A stretch of 64,000 nt of DNA, taken from Sanghuangporus weigelae (taxonomy: Eukaryota; Basidiomycota; Agaricomycetes; Hymenochaetales; Hymenochaetaceae). A program made the position numbers and the translations under genes. The notes beneath the pieces were generated by a model. It searched no databases, had not been told where the DNA came from, and was given only the letters and a program-made list of their open reading frames with translations. This document shows positions 12,801 to 24,197 of this stretch, one piece after another (position 1 is the first letter of the stretch; every line of letters begins with the position of its first letter). The stretch covers positions 186,001 through 250,000 of the forward strand of contig CP137321.1 of the NCBI GenBank assembly GCA_033182465.1, read 5' to 3'.

Positions 12801-15116
12801 TATCAGTATCTCCGTATTAAAATGAGTGCAAAGACGAACGTTAATGTATGATATCCATTCCAATGCGCCAATCATTGCTAGTTTCGGGATTGCATAGCCT
12901 GTGTAGAGAGACAATCCTAAAGTAGCTACACCACCTATAGCTTGAGCTACAGACTCTTGCTTCGTGGAGGCAGCAATCCCTCGATAGAACGCCTTCATCG
13001 TTAGCGACACTAGGAGAATGAACAAATAACAAATGCTAGAAAAAGGGAAATATGAGTTCATATGAGTTCAGAAAGAGATGACGAAATAACGCAGGCGCAC
13101 AAAAACTGCCCCGCGGTCTGTTGAAGCCCCACGAGAAAATATATGATGACTACAAACACGAACAGTCTGATGACAGTAGTTGGTATATCCACTATGGTGA
13201 GTGCAACAGCTTCCGTGAACGGATGGTACATCGCGGCTTTCGCTTGGCGATGAACAATTGGCCTCTGCGCGTACAACGAAGCAATTTCACCCATACTTGA
13301 CAGTGCATCGAACACAATGGAACTAACAGTAAGTGAATGAGCATTAGCGGAGCTTAATCCCACCGTAATCTCGAAGGAAACATACAAGAAGAGAACCCCG
13401 CCGCGAGAGAAATAGGCATCCGTCGCCTCAGCAACATCAAGGAACATTGTGCCCATAATGACCGCTTGAACGGCGTAAGCTAGCATCGTGATAACTTGCG
13501 CTTGCCAGTCGCCTCGAACGATATGCGCGCGTCTTATCATCACTTCCCATATCTGGTCGTAAAGGCTAATCGTATATGGACTCTCCGGACGCATGTGCTT
13601 CGAGCGCTCCGCCTGCGCGGATTCGATATAAGACCTGCGCTTCAGCTCTTTCTCTTCTCTAGAAATAGCCGGGACGTTCGGGAGCTTCCCCATAATTTGA
13701 TCCGACCCAAGGTCCATGATGACATTTGCGTCAAGGAAAGAAGCAATTTGGCGTCTGTTCTCCTTTGCAAGCGGGTGCCGTTGAAATGCCGATGCCATCT
13801 CATCAGCCGTGCGCGGCACACGATTCTCGAAGCCTTCGCGAACAGTTCGTGCATTAGGGTCAGTGACGGAAGTAAGAAAGTCTGGCGTAGTCTGCCTATT
13901 GGCAGGTTGCCAGCCTTGATCAATGAAATACTGTCGCGCGATTTTCGCAGGTCCGTAATAAACCATACGACCTTCGTAGATGATGCAGACCTTGTCGAAC
14001 AACTCATACAGCAGCTCCGATGCCTGATAGGCGGACATGATGGACGTGAAGCCAAGAATACCCGTTGCAATGCGCAAGCCGCTCACAAATTCCAGGGCAG
14101 TAGAGGAATCCAATCCCCGTGTCGCGTTGTCCCAGGCTCCAAGTCGAGCTCGCACAGCGAGTGCTTCCGAAAGCGAGACACGTTTGCGCTCTCCACCACT
14201 GATACCCCTAATCATTGCATTTCCCACCTTCGTCTTCATTGTGTGCTTCAAACCAAAGATCGTCGTCAGAGCATTCACGGTCACCTCAGTATAATGCCTC
14301 CGCGAAAATCCTTCCAGACGAGCCTTCTTGCTAGGCATGTGTGTACGCGCAGCAAAATTCAGTGTCTGCTCCACCGTGAGGGTCGGGAAGTGAACATCAT
14401 CCTCCGGTACAAATATGACATCCCCTCGGAAATGATTGCTGATCTCTTTCGGCGTGAAAGTTGAGAACCGAAGGAGTCCAGTGACACTATGGAATTCTTC
14501 GTGCTGGCTGGAAAGCGTCTTGAGTAAAGTGGTACATCCGGCACCAGGACGACCAAGGGCCACTGTATGTGTTAGTCTATGCGACCCTGTACAACGACAG
14601 AGGGTACATACAAAGCATTTCGCCTGGATTAACGACCCCCTCGAAACCGGTAAGAATGTCACGAACAGGTGGATGCCTTAGTTTACGAATTTTCTCGACA
14701 AGTGAAAGCGGATTCAGCGCCGAGCCAACAGTAGGCTGATACTTTGCGGCAGTACCAAGACCTTGCACCCGAAGATTTTGGAAGACCACGCCAAGGTCCC
14801 GTTGCGGTATATTGTTCTTTCTGCCTCTGTAACAGAAAGGATGTCGGAAATCTACCTCTGAGATGAGAAAGAAAGAGAATCACAATCGGACGACATCTTT
14901 CAAGAACTGCTCAAGATTGAAGTTATCGCCATCAAGAGCTTCAGCTAACGAAGCTATTGTACTATCATCTCCACTGTCCCGTCCCTGTTCGCGCTGGTCG
15001 AACTGAGCGCCATGGTCTCGCTGAGTATTGCGAGCGAAACCAGTTGTATCCCGTGTACGATGTGAGTCGTGGTCATGTTTCTGGGGATCGCACGCGTCTG
15101 CTCCATTCTTCTCCAT
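9832..15116 (-). CDS. PDR-type ABC transporter, full length (PDR-A)
   Basis: Plasma-membrane ABCG efflux pump with the layout NBD1-TMD1-NBD2-TMD2. The start [10 protein letters not shown] at 15116 opens a short acidic N-terminal region, followed by [18 protein letters not shown]1 has Walker [13 protein letters not shown] (about 14550), signature [11 protein letters not shown] (about 14200) and Walker B region [16 protein letters not shown]2 has [17 protein letters not shown] split by an intron (about 12090-12000), signature [15 protein letters not shown] and [14 protein letters not shown]. This is the usual fungal PDR asymmetry: Cys replaces the Walker A Lys in NBD1 and a non-LSGGQ signature sits in NBD2. 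TMD2 ends in a last exon coding [17 protein letters not shown], stop 9834-9832. All joints I checked keep frame; the one near 13085 needs donor GTGCGC and gives [13 protein letters not shown]. Likely substrates are xenobiotics or lipids, by family. It is paralogous to PDR-B in the same orientation. Confidence 0.88.
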
Positions 15117-15693
15117 GATCAAAGGACCGAACCCATAGATTAGCGTTGGCAACGATAGCGGAAGATGACCACCGAACACAGATCAAGCAGGCACTTATAT
15201 TGGTCTTGTTTCACCCTGTCGGACTTTCTTGGACCGTTGACCAAAAGTTATCGACATTGCAAGTAAGGCATGTGATACAGCCGAGTTCAAGCAAACGATC
15301 ATAATTTGTGTTATGCTTTTGGCATCCGAAAGTAGTCAAGCCTCAGCAATTGATTAGATAACCCCGTTTAGGACGTACAAACAAGGAGTGACTGGTCAAG
15401 CTTGAATTACTCAACTTATGTTCTTGCAATGCCAGCTACAAGTTGAACGTCTCAGTACCCAGTTTTTCTGGAGTTTGAGTAATTATTTACTCGTTCGTTC
15501 GGAACCGCGGCATCGCATCGCAGTCCGGTCGTTTCCCACGGGTCAAAATGAATCTCTTTGAAGTCTGTAGTCGCGTACTCTGGTAAGAGCTTTATGCAAA
15601 GATGAAAGAGCCATGGTAAGGAGTGTCGGCCACCTAGAGGAGGGATAAAAAGTCGAAAGTCCTTACAAGTCAAATGTGTAACTTGACACGTTT
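15117..15693. other. PDR-A upstream region
   Basis: Promoter of PDR-A. A TATA-like CCAATATAAG reads on the minus strand near 15194-15203, about 80 bp before the start codon. No other gene recognised; a 73-codon minus-strand frame at 15452-15673 has no family features. Confidence 0.35.
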
Positions 15694-16087
15694 CACAGCG
15701 GGCAAACAGTTATTTAGACACGGACTAAATCCATTACTAGATGACAAATGAAATTTGAAATATAATAATGCATTTAGTCATGTAGTATATTTTATGTTTG
15801 TTCTTTGACTAGATGTTAAACTATATTTGAAATAACTAAAGGGATTTTGATTCGGATTTGGTAAACAAAGAAATAACTATACTTTCTAGTTTTAGTAATT
15901 ATAGTTATTTCTTTGTTTACCAAATCCGAATCTAAATCCCTTTTGTTATTTCAAATATAGTTTAACATCTAGTCAAAGAACAAACATAAAATATACTACA
16001 TGACTAAATGCATTATTATATTTCAAATTTCATTTGTCATCTAGTAATGGATTTAGTCCGTGTCTAAATAACTGTTTGCCCGCTGTG
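15694..16087. mobile_element. 394-bp near-perfect palindrome (foldback/MITE-like element)
   Basis: Two arms of 188 bp (15694-15881 and 15900-16087) are inverted copies that differ at only two positions by eye. They are separated by an 18-bp loop. The tips read CACAGCGGGCAAACAG and the inverse. Three-base TTT flanks lie on both sides (15691-15693 and 16088-16090) and may be a target duplication. It is AT-rich with no coding capacity. The tip could fit a CACTA-type (CACAG, 3-bp duplication) or a hAT-type (CAGCG) end; I see no matching 8-bp duplication, so CACTA-like is slightly preferred. It lies between PDR-A and the DUF7704 gene. Confidence 0.8.
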
Positions 16088-16375
16088 TTTGTAATCGTAC
16101 CGTATCGTAACCATTGACAAAGCTTGATTAGTAAGCACAGTATAAAGCAAAACAGAATTAGAATTTTCTCAAGCCTCCGTCTAAACGCGACGGACATACC
16201 TTGCTTGGATCCATTACCTCTTGGTGATTCCCTGACCGTTGCTGTCGCTCAGACATAATCCTCTACGGGTGCTAACTATCTGCAAGTTCCTTTGGACAGA
16301 AACGAGGTCCGACTTGCAAATCTTTCAATTTCCTCCGAGAACGATCAAACTAAGACTAAGCTTCGCAGAAACGCC

Positions 16376-16849
16376 ATGGAAAGGGATGATATCATACCAT
16401 TCCTTCCTTACCGACTCTTCTTCTTGTACGTTGAGCCTATCTCGGCTCTGCTTGGAGCAATGTACGCCGCTCGTCCAGCGGAATACCTCTCGCTTCTCAC
16501 GTTAACTTCAATATCCTCCCAAACCCCGCCGGCAGAGGCGTCTTCATCGCAAGTTAGGATGGCCCTCTACCAGCTCTCGAACTTATACCTACTATTCGCC
16601 TTGAACGAACGCCTCGTTTTATCGTCAACAGATTCACTTCGTACTTGGCGTCGACTCTTATTCTGCCTTCTGGTCGCGGACTTTGGGCACCTAGTAACGA
16701 TGGCCCCGCTTGGCCTCGATGCATACTGGAAGGTATGGGAGTGGAATGCAATGCTCTGGGGGAGCGTCGGATTCGTCTATGCAGGAGCTTCCATGCGCCT
16801 CGCATTCCTCTTTGGAATTGGGATAAAGGAGAGAATAAAAGAGGAATAA
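16376..16849 (+). CDS. DUF7704 integral membrane protein
   Basis: Single exon of 157 residues. The N-terminal MERDDIIPFLPYRLFFLYVE with PISALLGAMYA is typical of this fungal family of small four-helix membrane proteins, whose function is unknown. Further helices cover YQLSNLYLLFALNERLVL, RLLFCLLVADFGHLVTMAPL and a segment ending MRLAFLFGIG. The start at 16376 is preferred over an in-frame ATG at 16292 because family members begin just before the IPFLPYR motif. The gene begins about 290 bp after the palindrome, so the element may lie in its promoter. Confidence 0.8.
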   Translation: MERDDIIPFLPYRLFFLYVEPISALLGAMYAARPAEYLSLLTLTSISSQTPPAEASSSQVRMALYQLSNLYLLFALNERLVLSSTDSLRTWRRLLFCLLVADFGHLVTMAPLGLDAYWKVWEWNAMLWGSVGFVYAGASMRLAFLFGIGIKERIKEE

Positions 16850-17134
16850 TATTGTCGAGAAGGTATAATCAATATTAGCTGCAAGCTGAGAGTCCTGAAA
16901 CATTTCTAGATCATCGTGGTCCTTCAGCATGCGTTTTCTCATTTGCCTGGTGCACAGTCGGACACTCTGGAAATTTGGATGTGGTGGGAGTTCTGTTGCT
17001 TTGAGCGTCGCCAGGCTCACCAGTTATTTACTCACAGGATCTATATTTAGAATGCGCCTTGTGTATTATTGCGAAGCCAGATGATAGTATATTGGCCTTA
17101 GACAATGCATACGCCCAAACTCCTGTTCCGCTAT

Positions 17135-17872
17135 TCAGCCAAGGCCGAGGCCAATCAACCCAAGTACAAGAGTAAGCGTGACTGCCGCTAGCAAGGCTGC
17201 CACGTCTACAAGATTGATATCTCTGTCAGAACGATGAACATTTCCAAAGAGATGATGAGAAACGAACAGATTACCGACGATGAGAAGAACGCCGCCGACA
17301 AGAATTCCAACCATATCAAGGACCGTCGAGAGCGAGGATCGTATCCATTTGCAGATCGCTACCAGTTTGCACTGCGCCTTGCAATATAGTCATGGTCCTC
17401 GCGATGTTCTAATGCAATCAAATATGAGAATCACCCTCCCTGAAGTAATAAATGAGACGTATAGTAATGATATCGGCAAGTACACTCGCAATATCACTGT
17501 TATTTTGAAGTTTCTGCAGTCCGGATGAACCGGGAAGTAGAGCTGAGGGAGAATCATTTGTGGTCTGAATGGCAGCAAACAGGTCGTTGATGAGAGGAGC
17601 GACTGTCGCGTTCGTGACAATCCCGCTCCCCGCTGCGTCCCCTATACACGTACCATAAATACGGAAAACCAACTCAGAGCTAAGGAATAGAACTGACGGA
17701 TCTGTGGAAGAATAGAATCTGTTGATGCCTTCAGGGTTGTGAGCACCTCTATCACATCCGTCATGTTCCGCTTCGCAACTTGGGTCTCTCAGAATGTTGA
17801 AATCGATGGAGGTAAACCTCCAAAATCCAAGGGTAGTACAGAAAAATACGAGATGAAACGAGTGAACAGCAT
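17135..17872 (-). CDS. HsbA-like small secreted protein, doubtful copy
   Basis: Paralogue of the gene at 19052-19808. Shared pieces are MLFTR at the start, VIEVLTTLKASTDSILPQIR (about 17755-17700), APLINDLFAAIQ, NNSDIASVLADII and a hydrophobic C-terminus ending VLGLIGLGLG (stop 17137-17135). The first exon does not read through. After MLFTRFISYFSVLPLDF the frame meets a stop before the conserved helix, and compared with the sister gene the intervening stretch is about 10 bp longer. Only an unusually short intron of about 34 bp would restore it. It may be a recent pseudogene or have an unrecognised start. The exon joining 17430 to 17330 is also unsure. Confidence 0.45.
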
Positions 17873-19051
17873 AGTAGGAAAGGAGAGATGCAATAGACAA
17901 AGAACAGACTCAGCACTGGGATGATCTCCGTTCGCTCATCAAGAACTGCTCCTATTTGTACGTTTGAGAAGATTAAATGCTCCCCAGCATGGACGCAGAG
18001 CAGATGACAAGTATATGTTGTCAGATGAATAAAATATGCAAGCACGAAGAGCAGACACCGATGAGGTTCACCGGAAAATAACACATGGCAACCCAGAATC
18101 TGAGAAATAAGTGAAGAAGTAGATCCAGAGCGAAGCAAGGATATTAACGAGTGATTTTAGACTTATTCACTCTCTGTCAGTTGGAAGTAGGAGACACAAA
18201 TTCACGGCGAAGCAAGAAAAAATCTTGCAATATTCATTTGACTGGCTCGCTGGGGTATTGCAGCATCAGGAGACTCAGATTTCCTAGTAAGAATTTCGGT
18301 ACCACCGCACACTGAGAAAAATGGAGCGGAGGTGTCCCTACAAATTCAATTAGCGCAAGAGGGGATCTTGGGCAGTTACTTCGCGACAAAAAGGACCGTT
18401 TTTGTCTTCTCTTCCTTCACGAAGAGGGAAAGCTAAATTTGGCCCTCACCAAGTTTGCTGTTTGTGGATCTAGAAATCTTAGATATTGGTAATCCATCTG
18501 ATGTTTGATGATTCGCCATGGCTTCATTCCATTTACTAGTTGCGAATCTTGGCCTTGAGGCTGTGAGCCGAGAAGTCGTCTGAGCCAGTGGTAGGAGAAA
18601 CTGAATCGGAAATTGGCAGTTCACGCCGCGACGCGAAATTCAATAAAAATCACGTGTATCAATAAGGCTTCTATAAACTAAAAAAGAAATCTCTGAAGTG
18701 TTTCGTTGTCTTTCTAGTATCAAATAAAGGGAGATACCTTAGTTGATCAGTTGTGTAGACTTCAGCCTATCGACGAGCAATAGATACGTCTCAAGGATAT
18801 CCATCTTCATGTAACGAAGGATTCATAATCGAAAACAAGTTACAAACAGCTGACTGTCTTTTTTCACGATTACGTTTGTGGGGCAAAAGTAAGTACACAT
18901 AAGTGCCCTCAAAACAGGTATATTTACAAGTCAAAACCAAGGTCCGGAGGAACACATCGTCAGAAAGGAGTCAAAATCAGAAATAATCAAAACTATCTAA
19001 TCTTAGCCAATTTCTCGGTCCGGTCTGCAAAAGCGTCATAACGTTACACAG
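17873..19051. other. Spacer between the two HsbA-like genes
   Basis: About 1.2 kb with no recognisable coding or repeat structure. A CACGTG occurs at 18651-18656. It contains the promoter of the 17-kb copy. Confidence 0.35.
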
Positions 19052-19808
19052 TTACATTCCGAGAGCGCCGAGCGTCAAGCCGAAAGCAAGCTGGTTAAGC
19101 AGACCTGCGACGTCCGTCAGCCTAGATGAACAGTGGTCATTAGAATGTTATTATAAAAAAGAAAGAAAAAAAGGAGTACTGACAAGTCAGCGACAAGATG
19201 AAGGACTCCGGAAAGGAGAATTTCGAGACCAGTGAGAACCTCAGCTAACGCTGCGTCGATTCCAGAGAAGAGCACTCCAATATCAGGAATGCTGGCAAGG
19301 TCACCGACCAAGCCTTCCAGGGCAGTACTGATGTCCTAATAGTGCGCAACATTAATCCGTGTTAATAGGATGCGGGCAACGAGAACTTACTCCGATGATG
19401 CTAGCAACAAGCGTTGCAATATCACTGTCGCTCTGCCGCTTGTTCAGCATCCGTGAAGAGCTGGAGAGGCCGGAAAGAGAGCTTGAAGCACTGTTCAGAG
19501 CTGAAACCAATTGATTGATGAGCGGGGTAACATTGTCGTCCGTGGCATTTCCGCTGGCTGCAACACTCTCTACAGAAGGATATACGAAAGCACATTCAAT
19601 AAGGAGAGGGGGAAAAGAGTTGCTCAACAGACTTACGAATCTGAGGAAGAATGGAATCTGTCGAAGTTTTGAGAGTAGTGAAGACCTGTTCTATATCCGC
19701 ATTGTCTCGCTTGATCAGCTCAATGTTGGTAGCTGCTGGACCAGCGAGCGCCAACGTTCCGAACGTCAGGGACATAGCAAAGAGAGGGATAATGCGAGTG
19801 AACAGCAT
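19052..19808 (-). CDS. Small secreted protein, HsbA-like
   Basis: Four exons. The start MLFTRIIPLFAMSLTFGTLA is a clear signal peptide ending near LALAGPA, followed by IELIKRDNADIEQVFTTLK. Next comes NVTPLINQLVSALNSASSSL, then SDSDIATLVASIIG, then an exon running from DISTALEGLV to LLSGVLHLVADL and a last exon LTDVAGLLNQLAF ending GALGM (stop 19054-19052). The pattern of amphipathic helices around PLINQLVSAL resembles HsbA/cell-wall galactomannoprotein proteins (PF12296-like), which coat hydrophobic surfaces in fungi; this family assignment is moderate. A KR pair after the signal peptide could be a Kex2 site. A TATA box lies about 95-105 bp upstream, suggesting strong inducible expression. 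Confidence 0.68.
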
Positions 19809-21960
19809 ATTGTTGTGTTGGATTTGGCGTAGACTGAAGGGGACTCTTTAAGGACTATGAGAATGCAGTAACCTGCTTGCTCTCTCAGCATAAAACAGGC
19901 CCCTTTTATATACGCCCGGAGGCAGTGAAACGTCTGCAGAAAACATAAGTGGCTCTGATCAATGACAGAATATGTCGTCAGAAGGGCAAGCAATGAGGGT
20001 CGATATAGAATATGACCTCACCTCCTTCGCGTCAAAGAAGTAGTTACAAGGAACCGGCTTCCGGTTGGCCGCAGCAAAAGCACCAAGGCATGTACAGCAA
20101 TTCATCCTTGAGAAAAATGAGCGGGAACAATGGCAAACAAAGTTTAGCCGACAAAAGGAGACAGAATAGCAGCGAGTGGAATAATATAGAATGATGCAAG
20201 ACTTCATTAAATTGTCAAGCGGAGCGAGTCGTATATTGAACAGCGCGCTATCACCCTGTGTGCGGTCGATCCCCAGGATTGTAAATCCCCACGGTTAAAT
20301 CCTGTCCGATCATGATCTTTGATTGAGCGGAATTTGGTTACACAGGTATTTGTTTGGGCGGAAGCATGAAGACGTGCCCGACGACGAATGCAGGATAACT
20401 CTCGATGGGGTGTGGACATCTTGCAGATCACTTCTCGTCAGAGCGTAAATCGCTGTGGAGGTCTTCTTTTCGCACGCAGTAAGAAGATGGAAGCTGGAAA
20501 TTTGCTCGAGAAGACAGCGTAGCACCACAGATTCATATCGCTTGTTCCGTTTATGCAGAGTGGGCCAAGAGAGTCTGGATTCTGATGATGTGTAAGAAAG
20601 GCTCAGTGAGCTGTGCCATCGAAGGACATAAATTTCCGGAATTCCCGTTCCTAAGGAAACTTATTCATTTCACACGTAAGAAGCACTGAGACGTAGGAAA
20701 GCATTCATCATAGATTGTTGTTGAACATCCCCGTGAGCTTTCCTTGCTGAATAGCAGTTAGCACACCAATAACAAGGATCCTCGTCTGCGTTTCTTGTCT
20801 TGTAATGATGATCTCAATTACCTCCGTTTACTCCGTCGCCCAATATACGCGCCACCTGGCGCAACACGTTTCGGCCCCACAGTGCAAAAATATCTGCAAT
20901 GTTCCGCGATCGTTATCGTGCTAAATATGAGTAGGCTTTCTGAGCATGATGGAAGAGAGGGGGAAACTTAATTATGATTTTTGTGACAACGTGATATCGG
21001 TACCGACATCACGTCACGGCCACAGTCAATCACGTGCCTAGTCCGCTTTTGCGAGAGGCCTAGGTCTAGGAACTCGGGTCGTGAATTGGATGTATATGTA
21101 CGTACAACTCATAAAGCAGGCCATGGAACTACATATCCAGTCGAGTATCTTATTTGTTATCATTGATATTCATTTGATCGACTCAGTCACCCTGGGCTAC
21201 ACATCACCTCCGAATAGAATGCTGGACCCCTGGCTTGTTGATGGTTGCTATAAATTCAAGATTCAGGAACCTCGGAGACAACAATTAAAGGAGTTCAGAG
21301 TCTAGTGCCTAGAATCCCATTTTCCTTCTGTGAGACGAGGTTTTCAGAAGACAGACTAGTACTTAGAAGTCAAAAAGGTTTCGAGTTGTCCGGTTCGTCA
21401 CGGAATGTTTTCTGACAAAACGCGTCGTTTTCCGATTCCATCCTCACCAAACGGCTCGGACAACTGCAACGTCTCCTGTGGTACGTACGAGAAATATTTG
21501 TCGCTATCTGAATTTGATCCTTGGATCCTTCTCATATAAGTCTTCTCTATCTCAATCATATTTTTTTGATGGGCCATGGTCAACTTTTGGAGGGACGCCG
21601 AAATGAAAGAAGCAGTACTGTGGGAATAATGATTGTGTGGTCTTATTTCACTTGGCATCATATTTGCCTCAAACATTTTATAAAGGCCAAGTCGGCCAAA
21701 GTCGCACACACAATAAAAAGCTCTCTTTCAGTTCCTTTCAGGTCTCGATTGAGTCCGCTGTAGTTGGCATTCCAACTCTTTGCTGGTCTGAGTAGTCATT
21801 CGAGCTATGATATTTTAGCTCGACACACACTCTTTCAGCCACTATTTTGAATCTCGACAAGCTTCCTATCGTCGCTCATTAGGCAACCCCTGCGTCGTCC
21901 ACTTTCCAACACGCTCATTCGTCAATCCATTTCTTGGATCTCAAACCCCGTGAACAAAGG
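19809..21960. other. Gene-free spacer upstream of the DUF1996 gene
   Basis: About 2.1 kb. The left end is the promoter of the HsbA-like gene. CACGTG is at 21031-21036. A possible TATAAAGG near 21678 lies 280 bp before the DUF1996 start. The short open frames (for example 20207-20528 minus and 21398-21709 minus) show no family resemblance. Confidence 0.35.
19903..19912 (-). promoter_or_regulatory. TATA box of the HsbA-like gene
   Basis: Reads TATATAAAAG on the minus strand, 95-105 bp before the start codon at 19808. It is a close match to the fungal TATA consensus in a plausible position. Confidence 0.55.
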
Positions 21961-23579
21961 ATGCTGCTCCATATTCTGAACTTCGCTTTCCTTTCTCTCT
22001 TGTTCGTTCCTACCAATGCCTGGTGGATTCTTGCCCATGATTCCCTGACGCAGGATCGTCTCGACCCGATTGTCACTCCCGGAAAAGTCGCTTATCATGT
22101 ACACAACATTATTGGATCGAGTGGTTTCGGTCCAACAGTTTCCAACGAATCACTTCAAGATGCGAACTGCACGACTGCGCCCGTGCAGGCTGATAAGAGG
22201 TTAGCATAATTCTTCTGGACATGATACCTAAGACTTGGTCTGACGGCGATGCTATCACAGCGCGTATTGGGCACCGCAGCTCTACCATCACGATCATGAA
22301 AACGGCACGTTCACACTTGTTCCTATCCAATATGTCCAGACGTATTGTAAGTTCTGAGCCATGCACTCTGGTTCCGTCTCTAATGCTTGCATTCCCGTTT
22401 CAAGACTTGCAACGACCGCAATCAAGTGCGGACAAATCGAAAGAAGTAAAGGCCTTCCCAGCCGGCCTCCGTATGCTCGCGGGTTCCCTGCGCACCTCTT
22501 ATAACGCCTCGAACCAGGAGGATCGTGCAGTCAACTTCGTCTGTCTGGATTACGATGGAGATAGCACACGATCGGACCAACTACCCGATAAAAGTTGTCC
22601 CGATGGGCTTCGCGCTCAGGTCGTCTTTCCAAGCTGTTGGGATGGTGTAAATTTGGATTCGGAGGATCACAAAAGTCATATGTCTTATCCATTAGGAACG
22701 GCTCCGGACTCAGGTGATTGTCCGGACTCGCACCCCGTCAAAGTAAGCGAACTTTCTTGTTGATTGCTGTTTCTTGGCACCTGAACGACTGGCTTTCGTG
22801 AACCAGGTTATTCAACTGTTCAATGAATGGATCTTTGAAACCAACAAATTTGAATTACAGCCCGGAGTCAAGGACTTTGGTAAGTTCTACAGTGACCCAT
22901 AGATGCAAGAAGAGTGACCAGAGCGTGCATTGTCTTCTCAAGTATTCGCGACTGGAGACGAGTCGGGACTCACCTTCCACGCTGACTTTGTAAGCGCTTG
23001 GGATGTCGACGTGCTGCAGGCGGCCATAGAGCAATGTACTGGGTCTCTCTTCAACGGAGTCGAGAGTATGTAAGCTCCTTCCATTTGAAGGGGATGCTCC
23101 AGCTGATGTGCATGATACTTGTCGGATGATTAGATTGTCCGCCGTTCGTACCGTTTATCGATGAAGAGAAAGCGAAGTCGTGCAAAATCGCGCGCCGCGT
23201 CGAGGAAGATATCGATGGACCACTGACAGTTCTGCCGGGTTGTAATCCAGTCCCATTCACTGGGGAAGCCACGTGCGAGAACCTTACTACTCCTGCTATC
23301 AAGGGCTACTCAGGTGGGGATGAGAGCGCCCAACCTACAGGGAGCGTTGTCTCAACCGTGGCCACCAGCGCTGCAGCTAGCTTCGCCACTCCTGCGTTCT
23401 CGACCTCGTCCGACCCTCCTCTCTCCGCGTCCGTAAGTATCGGCGTCACGGCTAGCCCTCCTGTTTTGTCGGCGTCTACACCATCACCTTCCGCGTCTCC
23501 GACTCCATCTTGGAGTTGTAGCAAGATGCAGAAGAAGCGTACCAAGAAGCGGCACCACGCCATTCTCCAACACCATTGA
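21961..23579 (+). CDS. DUF1996 secreted protein
   Basis: Signal peptide MLLHILNFAFLSLLFVPTNA is followed at once by WWILAHDSLTQDRLDPIV, the DUF1996 N-terminal motif. Further conserved parts are HVHNIIGSSGFG, the AYWAPQLYHH exon, FPAGLRMLAG, CLDYDGD, CPDGLRAQVVFPSCWDG, SHMSYP and FHADFVSAWDV. At least five short introns are needed; the 22202-22260 intron joins ADKS to AYWAPQLY. A Ser/Thr/Pro-rich linker (about 23330-23510) leads to a basic, His-rich tail, common in this family. DUF1996 proteins are extracellular or cell-wall proteins of filamentous fungi, sometimes fused to WSC domains; the biochemical role is unknown. No WSC domain is seen here. Confidence 0.85.
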
Positions 23580-24197
23580 ATAAGGAAATCTCCCCGTCAT
23601 GATTAAGTCGTAAATTGTCTGGGGACCATAATCCGTTTGGCGAAGGCCTCCATCTCAACTTATACCATTCCTTGCGAGCCTAGCTATACTGCGTATATAC
23701 TCACACTCACTTGACGTGTCATTCAGCAGACTTATACTTGCATACACTTGATGTGTAATTACTTCCTTTGTTAGGACTTTAGATTAGTTTTACCAATACA
23801 TCTCTGCTCCGTGGCCAGTGTTCAACAACATCTTCAACAGGAGACTCGGTTTATTAAATCGACATAATAATCTACGTGACTGAGTTTCCAATAAGGATTA
23901 CTGTCTTCCAGAGCGAAGGAATGGAAAGCGGCGAAATTTTTTATCAGAATGACGGAACCGGATGATTTCATGTCTATCATTTTGTCTGAGAATGGGGATA
24001 TTAGATATTTAGACACGATGTGGGAAAATGAACTAGGTATATAAAGAAAAAGTCTGACGACGTGAACCAATACAGAACAGATATATGGATACATGGATAC
24101 AATCTGTAACACAATTCAGTGCGTCAGGAGAAACCATTAATTAATCTTTGGATAAGCTATCCGCCGTTATTTTTTTTTACCGATCAGGCCCTAATAG
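23580..24197. other. Spacer between the DUF1996 gene and the large palindrome
   Basis: AT-rich 3' flank of the DUF1996 gene. No gene seen. Confidence 0.35.

Noticed and set aside
13496-14464. 322-codon plus-strand frame
   Set aside because: It lies wholly antisense to the PDR-A NBD1 exon and mirrors its codon bias.
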